Assembly: GCF_002813295.1 (NCBI RefSeq)
Contig: NZ_PHUE01000001.1
Location: forward strand, 2,790,001 to 2,854,000
Source: Flavobacterium sp. 5
Lineage (GTDB): Bacteria > Bacteroidota > Bacteroidia > Flavobacteriales > Flavobacteriaceae
Length of the DNA: 64,000 nt
Direction: 5' to 3'
Shown in pieces: positions 1-7,843 of this stretch (positions are counted from its first letter, which is position 1; every line of letters starts with the position of its first letter). The translations under genes and the position numbers were made by a program. The notes under the pieces are model-generated. The model did not search any database. It had not been told where the DNA came from and saw only the letters and a list, made by a program, of their open reading frames with translations.

Positions 1-386
1 CAAGTCACATTAGGAATCTGGTAATTCCGCTTGGGGCACCCTTGCACAAAGACGGTTCTAGCATGTCGTCGATAGTGAAAATCGCAGTTCTTTTTGCCTT
101 GTTTGGAAAGGATTTTACCGATCCTTATACTTTATTGGTTGCCATCGGAATTACAATAATTGTCTCAGTTGTCGAAGGAGGGATCCCAAACGGCGGTTAT
201 ATAGGAGAGATTTTAGCCATCACAGTTTATGGATTCCCAATGGAACAAGCTTTGCCAGCTGCAATGATTATAGGAACCTTGGTTGATCCAATCGCTACAT
301 TATTGAATGCGAATGGTGACTTGGTTTGTACCATGGTAGTTACCAGAATCTCCGAAGGAAAGAAGTGGATTTCCTCAAAAAACTAA
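1..386 (+). CDS. Dicarboxylate/amino acid:cation symporter (DAACS/SDF family), C-terminal part
   Basis: The reading frame is open from the window edge (codon phase from base 3), so this is the last part, about 127 codons, of a larger membrane transporter; the TTG at 42 is internal. The family moves C4-dicarboxylates or amino acids across the inner membrane with Na+ or H+. Seen here are PLGAPLHKDGSSMS, matching the family's PxGATINMDGT segment, a hydrophobic helix, and DPIATLLNANGD, matching the substrate-binding DxxRTxxNVxGD segment. The arginine that recognises the acidic side chain in glutamate and aspartate carriers is alanine here, so the substrate may be neutral or different. Family is clear, substrate is not. 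Confidence 0.85.
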   Translation, partial: SHIRNLVIPLGAPLHKDGSSMSSIVKIAVLFALFGKDFTDPYTLLVAIGITIIVSVVEGGIPNGGYIGEILAITVYGFPMEQALPAAMIIGTLVDPIATLLNANGDLVCTMVVTRISEGKKWISSKN

Positions 387-423
387 ATGATTATTTGTTT
401 TTTCAGTTTGAAAAAGTTCGTTT

Positions 424-540
424 GGGCGTGCCCCAATTGAGAAAAGGGGCTTACTTATAGTGCCGCTTAATCAGCCCCTTTTCTCAATTGGGTCGGGCTA
501 TCCGCACTGCTTTGGCAGTTTGCTTCTATCCCTCACGCGG
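424..540 (-). repeat. Structured intergenic element, copy A
   Basis: Fills most of the gap after the symporter. On the minus strand it reads GAGGGATAGAAG, a short hairpin (ACTGC/GCAGT with loop, 506-519), GCGGATAGCCCGACC, then a perfect 20-bp stem (432-451 with 473-492), then GGGCACGCCC. The same order of parts appears at 60508-60642, and the core is shared with 3184-3262 and 53201-53284. The long stem may also act as a transcription terminator for the symporter. The rest of 541-766 shows nothing recognisable. Confidence 0.6.
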
Positions 541-766
541 CCATAACAACTTTAGAGTATTATAGAAAAAGTCATTTTTCATCTATATTTTAGGGTAAAA
601 GCTTTAAAAGCATGCTCTTTTTAAGATAATAGACATTCAGTAATGGTATTTTTATTTTGAAATCAATAATTTTAACTACTCAAAAAGCTTCTTTTTTATG
701 AAATAGTAATTTTAAAAGTAGTTTAACAAAGAAATCTTTTTTTGTTATACAAAATATTATTTTTAT

Positions 767-797
767 TTTGGGCGAGTCAAAATAAGTTATACATTTG
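767..797 (+). promoter_or_regulatory. Bacteroidota-type promoter of the aromatic amino acid operon
   Basis: TTTG at 767-770, a 19-base spacer and TACATTTG at 790-797 match the Bacteroidota sigma-A consensus TTTG-N19-TANNTTTG exactly. Transcription should start a few bases after 797, about 25 bases before the leader peptide ATG at 827. Confidence 0.8.
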
Positions 798-826
798 CAT
801 CAAATAATTGAAACACAAACAATACA

Positions 827-883
827 ATGTCTAGTAACCGTTTTTATTTTAGCAACTCTTTTTATTTCTTCTTTAGGAAGTAA
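827..883 (+). CDS. Phe/Tyr-rich leader peptide of the pheA operon
   Basis: An 18-codon reading frame encodes MSSNRFYFSNSFYFFFRK: six phenylalanines and two tyrosines, with FYFFF close to the stop codon. It sits directly after a strong promoter and 90 bases before pheA, and is followed by overlapping antiterminator and terminator arms. This is the arrangement of a classical leader peptide whose translation senses charged tRNA-Phe. Such peptides have no function beyond ribosome stalling. The frame is too short for normal gene finding. The composition and placement are seen; the regulatory role is inferred. Confidence 0.75.
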   Translation: MSSNRFYFSNSFYFFFRK

Positions 884-884
884 G

Positions 885-965
885 GGATTGTGCTATGGTT
901 ATTTGAAAATACAAGAAACAAATAAAACTAATATACAATCCTGATGAAAATCAGGATTTTTTTTT
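885..965 (+). promoter_or_regulatory. Transcription attenuator (antiterminator/terminator) for pheA
   Basis: The terminator is the 8-bp stem AATCCTGA (937-944) / TCAGGATT (951-958) followed by a T-run to 965. A competing pairing joins GGATTGT (885-891), which starts two bases after the leader stop codon, with ACAATCC (935-941), overlapping the terminator's 5' arm. A ribosome finishing the leader would cover 885-891 and let the terminator form; a ribosome stalled on Phe codons would leave it free to make the antiterminator. The pairings are seen; the mechanism is inferred from classical amino acid attenuators. Confidence 0.75.
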
Positions 966-971
966 GACCCA

Positions 972-1799
972 ATGAGAACGAAAATTGCAATACAAGGAAT
1001 TAAAGGATCTTTCCACCATCAAGTGGCTCAAGATTATTTTTATCAAAATATAGAAGTTGATGAATGTATGTCTTTTGAGGAGTTGGTAACTAGTTTGCTT
1101 TCTGGAAAAACGGATCAGGCGGTAATGGCAATAGAGAATTCAATCGCTGGTCCAATAATTCCAAATTACGCATTAATTGATAAAAATAATTTGCATATCA
1201 TCGGGGAACATTATTTAAGTATTCATCAAAATTTAATGGCTCTAAAAGGTCAAAAAATGGAAGATATTCAGGAAGTTCATTCTCATCCAATGGCGTTGTT
1301 GCAATGTATGGAGTTTTTAAAAAAATATCCAAACATAAAATTGGTTGAAGATAAAGATACTGCTGAAACCGCTAGAAGAATACAAGAAAAACAGCTAAAA
1401 GGAATTGCAGCTATCGCTAGTAAAACAGCTTCTGAAATGTATGACTTGGAAATTCTGGCTCCAGAAATCCAAACGATAAAAAACAATATGACTCGTTTTG
1501 TAATTATTAATAGAGAGAATCATTTTGTGCCGGAAAGCGAAATAAACAGGGCTTCAATAAAATTTGAATTGGATCACAAACGAGGAAGTTTGGCTGCGGT
1601 TTTGAATGTAATGAGCGATTGCAAATTGAATTTGACTAAAATTCAGTCGTTGCCAAAAATTGAAACGCCTTGGAAATATTCATTTTTCGTGGATGTGACT
1701 TTTGAGAAATATGAAGATTTCGCCAAAGCAAAATCATTATTGGAAATTATGGCGGAGTATTTTAAAATATTGGGAGAATATAAAAATACCAAACCGTAA
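972..1799 (+). CDS. pheA: Prephenate dehydratase
   Basis: Converts prephenate to phenylpyruvate, the committed step to phenylalanine, in the cytoplasm. At 275 aa it has the usual monofunctional size: a dehydratase domain (about residues 1-180) with the catalytic TRF motif in NNMTRFVIIN, and a C-terminal ACT domain (about 195-270) that normally binds phenylalanine for feedback control. The ACT motif usually written ESRP is QSLP here. There is no fused chorismate mutase; that activity is fused to DAHP synthase at 4192. First gene of the operon; start ATG lies seven bases after the attenuator T-run. Confidence 0.92.
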   Translation: MRTKIAIQGIKGSFHHQVAQDYFYQNIEVDECMSFEELVTSLLSGKTDQAVMAIENSIAGPIIPNYALIDKNNLHIIGEHYLSIHQNLMALKGQKMEDIQEVHSHPMALLQCMEFLKKYPNIKLVEDKDTAETARRIQEKQLKGIAAIASKTASEMYDLEILAPEIQTIKNNMTRFVIINRENHFVPESEINRASIKFELDHKRGSLAAVLNVMSDCKLNLTKIQSLPKIETPWKYSFFVDVTFEKYEDFAKAKSLLEIMAEYFKILGEYKNTKP

Positions 1800-1877
1800 T
1801 TAGTCTAAAAGTTTAAAGTCCAAAGTTATAAAGTCCAAAGCCGATAGCCGATAGCCGACAGCTCAAAAATAAAAATT
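1800..1877 (+). repeat. Short simple repeats between pheA and the aminotransferase gene
   Basis: The 78-base gap carries two copies of AAGTCCAAAG and short direct repeats built on CCGATAG. Similar TTAAACTTT-type microrepeats occur in the gaps at 6303-6333, 28590-28615 and 51290-51320. They look like slippage-prone spacer sequence rather than a functional element. Confidence 0.5.
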
Positions 1878-3023
1878 ATGATTACAACAGCAAAGCGTCT
1901 TGATATAATTGAAGAATATTACTTCTCATCCAAGCTGAGAGAAGTGAGACAATTAGCCTCAGAAGGAAAACCAATTATCAATATGGGAATTGGAAGTCCA
2001 GATTTAAAACCATCGCAAGCGGTAATGGATGCTGTGGTTGCAGCAATGCAAGACGAAAATGCGCATCAGTATCAAAGTTATCAGGGATTGCCGGAACTTA
2101 GAAAAGGAATGGCCGATTTTTATCAAAATAATTACGGAGTTGCTTTAGATCCTGCTGTTGAAATTTTACCATTGATTGGTTCGAAAGAAGGAATTATGCA
2201 TATTTCTATGGCCTTCCTGAATGAAGGAGACCATGTTTTGATTCCGAATCCAGGTTATCCTACGTATACTTCTGTGACGAATCTTGTTGGAGCTTTACCG
2301 GTTTATTATGATTTGAAAGAAGCTAATAATTGGGAACCTGATTTTGAAGCTTTGGAAAAATTAGATTTATCGAAAGTGAAAATCATGTGGTTGGGATATC
2401 CGCACATGCCAACAGGAGCAAGAGGCAGTTTGGAATTGTTTGCAAAATTAATAGCATTTGCTAAAAAACACAATATATTATTAATCAATGACAATCCGTA
2501 TAGTTTTGTTTTGAATGATAAGCCAATGAGTTTATTGCAGGTTGAAGGAGCAAAAGATGTTGCATTAGAATTGAATTCTTTGAGTAAAACTTTTAACATG
2601 GCAGGCTGGAGAGTCGGAATGGTGTTAGGAAGTGCAACACTTATAGATTCAGTGCTTAAAGTAAAAAGCAACATGGACAGCGGTATGTTTTATGGAATTC
2701 AGAAAGGAGCTGTTGAAGCTTTGAAAAGTGACAAATCCTGGTTTGATTCTATGAACGCTGTTTACAAAAAGCGTCGTGTGCTTACAGAACAATTGGCAGA
2801 AAAACTAGGCTGTAAAGTATATGCTGAAGGAGTTGGATTATTTGTTTGGGCAAAATTACCTGAGGGAATCACATCTGCAGAAGATTTTATAGATAAGATA
2901 TTATATGAGAAATCTATTTTTATCACACCAGGAACTATTTTTGGAAGCAATGGAGAAGGATATATTCGATTTGCTCTGTGTGTGAAAGAAGAAAAAATTG
3001 AGGAGGCTATTAGTAGATTTTAG
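1878..3023 (+). CDS. Class I/II PLP-dependent aminotransferase, probably aromatic or prephenate aminotransferase
   Basis: A 381-aa fold-type I aminotransferase. The PLP lysine is K237 in SLSKTFNMAGWRVG, and the family's NPGYPTY and ND(N)PY elements are present. It lies between prephenate dehydratase and prephenate dehydrogenase, so it most likely transaminates phenylpyruvate and hydroxyphenylpyruvate (final step to Phe and Tyr) or prephenate. The residue after the usual YP(H/N)NP position reads YPHMPTG, with Met where Asn is common in aspartate aminotransferases, which may reflect a shifted substrate range. The general class is certain; the exact substrate is inferred from context. Confidence 0.85.
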   Translation: MITTAKRLDIIEEYYFSSKLREVRQLASEGKPIINMGIGSPDLKPSQAVMDAVVAAMQDENAHQYQSYQGLPELRKGMADFYQNNYGVALDPAVEILPLIGSKEGIMHISMAFLNEGDHVLIPNPGYPTYTSVTNLVGALPVYYDLKEANNWEPDFEALEKLDLSKVKIMWLGYPHMPTGARGSLELFAKLIAFAKKHNILLINDNPYSFVLNDKPMSLLQVEGAKDVALELNSLSKTFNMAGWRVGMVLGSATLIDSVLKVKSNMDSGMFYGIQKGAVEALKSDKSWFDSMNAVYKKRRVLTEQLAEKLGCKVYAEGVGLFVWAKLPEGITSAEDFIDKILYEKSIFITPGTIFGSNGEGYIRFALCVKEEKIEEAISRF

Positions 3024-3060
3024 ATTGCTGATTAACGATTTTTGATTTTTGCTACAGTTT

Positions 3061-3130
3061 GTCATTCCGACGGAGGAGGAATCTCCGCAACGTGATTAAC
3101 CAACGAAGATTCCTCCTTCGTCGGAATGAC
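3061..3130. repeat. Intergenic inverted repeat (REP-like)
   Basis: Arms of 23 bases at 3061-3083 and 3108-3130 pair with a single mismatch, around a 24-base centre. Each arm begins or ends with GTCATTCCGAC or its complement. It is a REP- or MITE-like palindrome sitting in the gap between the aminotransferase and tyrA. It could slow or partly terminate transcription inside the operon. Confidence 0.7.
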
Positions 3131-3183
3131 AAAAAATGAACATAAAAATATAGAACGGAAAGTTCTTGAAAAAACGGGAAGTC

Positions 3184-3262
3184 CTAGCCCTGATAGAAGT
3201 GGAAATCCTTTTATCCTGATTTTTAAGGATAAAAGATTGGAACGGATAGCAGGATTAGCTTC
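3184..3262 (+). repeat. Structured intergenic element, copy B (in the tyrA leader)
   Basis: Reads CTAGCCCTGATAGAAGTGG, then AATC, a bulged C, and a stem TTTTATCCT (3209-3217) / AGGATAAAA (3226-3234), then GATT and GGATAGCAGGATTAG. The outer CTA and CCTG pair with CAGG and TAG. The copy at 53201-53284 keeps the outer parts and the bulged C but has a completely different stem sequence. It ends 16 bases before the tyrA ATG, so it lies in the operon's transcript. Confidence 0.65.
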
Positions 3263-3277
3263 AAATAAATTAAAAAA

Positions 3278-4135
3278 ATGAATGTACACGTAATAGGGAT
3301 AGGATTGATTGGGGGTTCGATGGTGCTAGACATCAAAGGACTATATCCTGAAGCGACTATTCACGGTATCGATACGAATGAAAAACACGTTCAAGAAGCA
3401 ATTGCTTTGGGAGTGATTGATAAAGAAGCCAGTTTTGAAGATTTAGAAACTGCCGATTTTGTGATTGTTTCGGTTCCTGTTGATGTAGCAATGAAGGTTT
3501 TACCTAAAGTTTTGGATGCTATTGGAGAAAAAACTATTGTTTTTGATGTGGGTTCTACTAAAACACCAATCTGTGAAGTAGTGGCGAATCATCCGAAAAG
3601 AAGAAATTTTGTTGCAGCGCATCCTATTGCAGGAACTGAATTTTCGGGACCATCTGCTGCGATAAAAGGATTGTTTCAAGGGAAAACGAATATTATTTGT
3701 GAGGTCGAGAAAACGACTTTCAAGTTGCAGGAAAAAGCATTAGAGTTGTTCAAAGAAATGGGAATGAGAATTCGCTATATGGATCCAAAATCGCATGATA
3801 AACATATTGCTTACGTGTCGCATTTGTCACACATTAGTTCGTTTATGCTTGGGAAAACGGTGATAAATAAGGAAAAAGACGAGCAGGATATTTTTGACAT
3901 GGCAGGTTCTGGATTTGAAAGTACCGTTCGTTTGGCTAAGAGTTCGCCAGCAATGTGGACGCCGATTTTTAAACAAAACAAAAAACAGGTTGTAAAAACC
4001 TTAGAAGAATATATAGCCAATTTATCAAATTTTAAAGAGCTTTTGGTAAATGATGATTATGAGGCTATTTATAATGAAATGCAAAGTGTAAATAAAATAA
4101 GAGAAATATTAAACGGAATGAATGCTAAGAAATAG
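3278..4135 (+). CDS. tyrA: Prephenate dehydrogenase
   Basis: Oxidatively decarboxylates prephenate to 4-hydroxyphenylpyruvate with NAD(P)+, the branch to tyrosine. The 285-aa protein begins with a Rossmann motif GIGLIGGSM (residues 7-15), has AHPIAGTEFSG in the substrate pocket and SHLSHISSF carrying the conserved active-site histidine. It lacks fused chorismate mutase and ACT domains. Third gene of the pheA operon, 57 bases before the DAHP synthase gene, so all three prephenate-handling steps sit together. Confidence 0.92.
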   Translation: MNVHVIGIGLIGGSMVLDIKGLYPEATIHGIDTNEKHVQEAIALGVIDKEASFEDLETADFVIVSVPVDVAMKVLPKVLDAIGEKTIVFDVGSTKTPICEVVANHPKRRNFVAAHPIAGTEFSGPSAAIKGLFQGKTNIICEVEKTTFKLQEKALELFKEMGMRIRYMDPKSHDKHIAYVSHLSHISSFMLGKTVINKEKDEQDIFDMAGSGFESTVRLAKSSPAMWTPIFKQNKKQVVKTLEEYIANLSNFKELLVNDDYEAIYNEMQSVNKIREILNGMNAKK

Positions 4136-4191
4136 CACATTACGTAGGAGAAAAAAAACTAAATTAAATTAAAAGAATAAAATTAGAAAAG

Positions 4192-5271
4192 ATGGAAAAC
4201 AAGAAAGAAATGAGAGATTGGTTGAACGAATTCAAATTGTCTCATCCATTCGTAATTGCAGGACCTTGTAGTGCTGAAACTGAAGAGCAAGTATTGAAAA
4301 TTGCTCATGAATTGAAAGATTCAGATGTAAGTGTTTTTAGAGCTGGTATCTGGAAACCAAGAACTCGTCCAGGAGGATTTGAAGGTGTTGGAGAAATTGG
4401 ATTAAAATGGTTGAAAAAAGCTAAAGCAGAAACTGGTTTGCTTATGGGAACTGAGGTAGCTACTGCTGCTCACTGTAAATTAGCTTTAGAAAATGATATT
4501 GATGTTTTATGGGTTGGTGCTCGTACAACTGCAAATCCTTTTGCAGTTCAAGAGATTGCTGATACATTGGCAGGAACTGATAAAATTGTTTTGATTAAAA
4601 ACCCAGTAAATCCAGATATGGCTTTATGGTTAGGTGGTGTTGAGCGTTTATATGCTGCTGGAATCAAAAAATTAGGAGTTATCCACAGAGGTTTTTCTAC
4701 TTACGAAAAAACGAAATACAGAAATATTCCAGAATGGCAGATTGCTATTGAATTGCAAAATAAATTCCCTGATTTGCCATTGATTATTGATCCATCTCAC
4801 ATTACTGGAAACCGTGATATGATTCTTGAAGTAACTCAAGAAGCTTTGGATTTGAATTATGATGGTATGATTATAGAAACTCATACTGATCCAGATAACG
4901 CTTGGTCTGATGCTGCACAGCAAGTAACTCCAGATGCTTTGAAACAAATTTTCAAAGATTTGAAAGTAAGAAAAGTGAGCGGAGATTCAGATTTTGATCA
5001 AAAAATGACAAAATTGAGAGCTAATATCGACGTTCTAGATGCTAATTTATTAGACCTTTTAGGAAAACGTATGAAAGTTGCTGACGAAATTGGTCAAGTG
5101 AAAAAAGATAATAACGTAGCAGTTTTACAAAACAATCGTTGGAATGAAATCCAAGCGAAAATGGTTGCTGAAGGTGGTAAAAAAGGATTGACTGAAGAAT
5201 TTATCACTAAATTATTCAAAGAAATTCACCAAGAAAGTATTGGTCACCAAGAAAAAGTATTGAACTCTTAA
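4192..5271 (+). CDS. Bifunctional 3-deoxy-7-phosphoheptulonate synthase / chorismate mutase
   Basis: A 359-aa fusion. Residues about 1-260 are a DAHP synthase of the KDO8P-synthase-like type (FVIAGPCSAET, FRAGIWKPRTRPG, DPSHITGNR), making the first shikimate pathway intermediate from PEP and erythrose-4-phosphate. Residues about 270-355 are a helical AroQ-type chorismate mutase (LRANIDVLDANLLDLLGKRM). In this enzyme type the mutase domain commonly mediates feedback control of the synthase by prephenate or chorismate. Last gene of the operon, ended by the terminator at 5311. Base use is slightly richer in frequent codons than its neighbours, as expected for good expression. Confidence 0.92.
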   Translation: MENKKEMRDWLNEFKLSHPFVIAGPCSAETEEQVLKIAHELKDSDVSVFRAGIWKPRTRPGGFEGVGEIGLKWLKKAKAETGLLMGTEVATAAHCKLALENDIDVLWVGARTTANPFAVQEIADTLAGTDKIVLIKNPVNPDMALWLGGVERLYAAGIKKLGVIHRGFSTYEKTKYRNIPEWQIAIELQNKFPDLPLIIDPSHITGNRDMILEVTQEALDLNYDGMIIETHTDPDNAWSDAAQQVTPDALKQIFKDLKVRKVSGDSDFDQKMTKLRANIDVLDANLLDLLGKRMKVADEIGQVKKDNNVAVLQNNRWNEIQAKMVAEGGKKGLTEEFITKLFKEIHQESIGHQEKVLNS

Positions 5272-5310
5272 TTTTTTTAAAAATAAGTTTTAATATTGTT
5301 AAATAGAATA

Positions 5311-5341
5311 AACCTTCTGTGTCATGCAGAAGGTTTTTTTA
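5311..5341 (+). terminator. Intrinsic terminator of the aromatic operon
   Basis: Stem AACCTTCTG / CAGAAGGTT with a short loop, followed by a run of seven or more T, 40 bases after the DAHP synthase stop. Confidence 0.85.
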
Positions 5342-5386
5342 TTAATTGTAATATTGCAAAAACGATTAAATTAATTTTGAGAATCT

Positions 5387-6211
5387 ATGAAAAAACTAAT
5401 TTTGAGTATAGTAGTAATTTGTGTTACAACTTTATGTTTTGGTCAAACAGACACGATTTATTCTAATGGTGAAAAGATTGCATGTAGTGTCAAAGAAATT
5501 ACACCTGATGCAGTAAAATATTCATATCCTGCAGAAGATTTAATTAACACTGCACATAAGAACACGATTCAGAAAATTGTGTTTAAAAATGGAAGAGTAC
5601 AAATTTTTGCAGAATCAACTTCTTTTAAGAAAGTTATGGATGTGAATGATTTTGAAAATATTAAGATAACACAAGTAGAAGCAGATGTGAAAGGGTTATT
5701 TAAATTAGGAGATGTAAGCTCAAATGCTAAAGGAACTAGTCAACTTTCTAGTCAAGATAAAGTTAAGGAAAGAGCTTATAAGAATTTTAAAATAAAGGCT
5801 GCAATGCAATCTGCTAATATAATTTATTTGACAAAACAACGTAGTGATGGAAATAAATATGCAACCCAATATTCAAAGGCCTTACCAGCTGAGACAAGCT
5901 TGTTGGGGGTGTTATATGTAGATCAATTACCTGATTATGATTTGTTTAAAAAAAGTATTTCTGATAAAAAAACGTTTGTAGCTGTTCAAAAAATTGAATT
6001 ATATAGCGGTTCATCAGATATGTCATTGTCGGATGTTCAAATACCATTTAAAATTATTGGAATGACCAATGAGAATGGGTTAATTATACTTGAAGCAGAA
6101 TTAAAGAAAACGAAAACCACTAAATTCAGAGTCGTTTCATTTTCAGATAAGAGCTATAATGTCTTCTATGAAGATAAAAGCACTGCTTATAATCTTAAAA
6201 TTGAATTGTAA
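5387..6211 (+). CDS. Secreted protein of unknown function
   Basis: I do not recognise a family. The 274-aa protein starts with a signal peptide ending in CFGQ (residues 1-20), so it is exported to the periplasm or outer membrane. The first 80 residues contain a short beta-rich stretch (DTIYSNGEKIACSVKEITPDAVKYSYP, then IVFKNGR) resembling small domains of many Bacteroidota exported proteins. The rest is a mixed alpha/beta region without obvious catalytic motifs. A possible promoter -7 element TAATTTTG at 5372-5379 lies eight bases before the ATG. It is a single gene between two terminators. Confidence 0.7.
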   Translation: MKKLILSIVVICVTTLCFGQTDTIYSNGEKIACSVKEITPDAVKYSYPAEDLINTAHKNTIQKIVFKNGRVQIFAESTSFKKVMDVNDFENIKITQVEADVKGLFKLGDVSSNAKGTSQLSSQDKVKERAYKNFKIKAAMQSANIIYLTKQRSDGNKYATQYSKALPAETSLLGVLYVDQLPDYDLFKKSISDKKTFVAVQKIELYSGSSDMSLSDVQIPFKIIGMTNENGLIILEAELKKTKTTKFRVVSFSDKSYNVFYEDKSTAYNLKIEL

Positions 6212-6251
6212 TTCTTAATTCGTGTTTTTAAAATAGAACATTAGTTAATTT

Positions 6252-6292
6252 TAAAAAACTCTCAAAAGGTAAATGCTTTTCGGGAGTTTTTT
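6252..6292 (+). terminator. Intrinsic terminator
   Basis: An imperfect stem with arms AAAAAACTC...AAAAG and CTTTT...GGGAGTTTTTT follows the secreted-protein gene by about 40 bases and ends in a T-run. Confidence 0.75.
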
Positions 6293-6345
6293 ATGGTATA
6301 GACAAAAACTTTAAACTTTTAAACTTTAAACTTGAAACAAAATTT

Positions 6346-6353
6346 TACCTTTG
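6346..6353 (+). promoter_or_regulatory. Promoter -7 element of rsgA, implying a leaderless or nearly leaderless mRNA
   Basis: TACCTTTG matches TANNTTTG and ends only four bases before the rsgA ATG at 6358. If used in the usual way, transcription starts at or within a few bases of the start codon. The -33 side is weak (TTTA at 6325-6328, short spacer). Confidence 0.55.
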
Positions 6354-6357
6354 CAGC

Positions 6358-7335
6358 ATGACAGGACTCGTTTACAAATCTACAGGAAGTTGGTACACCG
6401 TAAAATCCGAACAAGGCGATTTTATCGAATGCCGTATGAAAGGGAAATTCCGGATCAAAGGAATTAAAAGCACCAATCCAATTGCTGTGGGTGATATTGT
6501 CGATTATGAACAAGATGAGACTTCAGATGTTGTAACAGGAACTATTCATAATATTCACGAAAGAAAGAATTATATTGTTCGAAAATCGGTTAATCTATCT
6601 CATCAAATGCATATTATTGCTTCGAATATAGATCGCGTTTTTCTTTTGGTTACCATTAATAATCCACCAACAACTTTTAATTTCATCGATCGTTTTTTGG
6701 TTACTGCTGAAGCTTATGGAATTGAGACGATACTTGTTTTTAATAAGATAGATACTTTTGATGATGCCACTTTAGACGAACAATTGTATATGCAACATGT
6801 TTATCAGCAAATCGGATACCAATGTTTGCGAGTTTCCGCTACTACAAATAAAGGAGTGGATGAATTAAAACAATTGATGGTTGAAAAAGTGACAATGTTT
6901 TCAGGACATTCAGGAGTAGGAAAATCTACTTTAGTAAATGCAATGGAACCTGCATTACATTTAAAAACAAAGACTATTTCTGAAGCCAGCAAGCAAGGAC
7001 AACACACGACGACTTTTGCCGAAATGTATGATTTGAGTTTTAATGCTCGAATAATTGATACGCCAGGAATTAAAGGTTTTGGAATTGTTGATATGGAGAA
7101 AGAGGAAATCAGCGGGTATTTTCCAGAGTTTTTCAAGTTGAAAGATCAATGTAAGTTCAATAATTGTTTGCATAAAGAAGAACCACATTGCGCCATAAAA
7201 GCAGCTTTAGAAAAAGACGAAATCGCTTGGTCTCGTTACAATAGTTATCTTAAAATTTTAGAAGGAGACGATGAACATTATCGCGTTGATTCGTATGATG
7301 AAGATAGAAAAGCTAGTGATGAAACGAGGAAGTAG
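6358..7335 (+). CDS. rsgA: Small ribosomal subunit biogenesis GTPase RsgA
   Basis: A 325-aa circularly permuted GTPase that helps mature the 30S subunit. It has an N-terminal OB fold (GLVYKSTGSWYTVK), then G4 (FNKID), G1 (GHSGVGKST) and G3 (DTPG) in permuted order, and a C-terminal zinc site (CKFNNCLHKEEPHC). The start is fixed because family proteins begin right at GLVxxSTGSWY; there is no room for a shorter form. The ATG lies almost on the promoter -7 box. dtd follows 33 bases later and is probably co-transcribed. Confidence 0.95.
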   Translation: MTGLVYKSTGSWYTVKSEQGDFIECRMKGKFRIKGIKSTNPIAVGDIVDYEQDETSDVVTGTIHNIHERKNYIVRKSVNLSHQMHIIASNIDRVFLLVTINNPPTTFNFIDRFLVTAEAYGIETILVFNKIDTFDDATLDEQLYMQHVYQQIGYQCLRVSATTNKGVDELKQLMVEKVTMFSGHSGVGKSTLVNAMEPALHLKTKTISEASKQGQHTTTFAEMYDLSFNARIIDTPGIKGFGIVDMEKEEISGYFPEFFKLKDQCKFNNCLHKEEPHCAIKAALEKDEIAWSRYNSYLKILEGDDEHYRVDSYDEDRKASDETRK

Positions 7336-7368
7336 TTGTGAATTGTGAATGGTTAATTTTAAATTATA

Positions 7369-7821
7369 TTGAAAACAGTTATTCAAAGAGTTTCCTCAGC
7401 TTCGGTAACCATCGATTCTAAAGTCGTAGCCGAAATCCAAAAAGGGCTTCTTGTTTTAGTAGGTATTGAGGATGCCGATACTCAAGAAGATATTGATTGG
7501 CTTTGTCAAAAAATCAGTAATCTTCGCATTTTTGGAGATGAAAATGAGGTTATGAATTTATCTGTTAAAGATATTAATGGTGATGTAATTGTAGTGAGTC
7601 AGTTTACGCTTCATGCTTTAACCAAAAAAGGAAACCGCCCTTCCTATTTAAAAGCTTCTAAACCAGAAATTGCTATTCCGATGTACGAGAAATTTGTATT
7701 TCAGATAGAAAAGGAATTAGGTAAAAAAGTACAAACGGGTCTTTTTGGAGCAGATATGAAAGTTTCATTGCTTAACGATGGACCTGTTACTATTGTGATG
7801 GATAGTAAAAACAGAGAATAG
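7369..7821 (+). CDS. dtd: D-aminoacyl-tRNA deacylase
   Basis: Hydrolyses D-aminoacyl-tRNAs (and Gly-tRNA-Ala) so that D-residues are not used in translation. The 150-aa length and the motifs SQFTLHA and NDGPVTI are those of bacterial DTD. The family N-terminus is M(R/K)xVIQRV, which here requires a TTG start at 7369; no ATG exists nearby. Follows rsgA on the same strand. Confidence 0.93.
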   Translation: MKTVIQRVSSASVTIDSKVVAEIQKGLLVLVGIEDADTQEDIDWLCQKISNLRIFGDENEVMNLSVKDINGDVIVVSQFTLHALTKKGNRPSYLKASKPEIAIPMYEKFVFQIEKELGKKVQTGLFGADMKVSLLNDGPVTIVMDSKNRE

Positions 7822-7843
7822 AAAAAAAATCTACACAAAGAGA

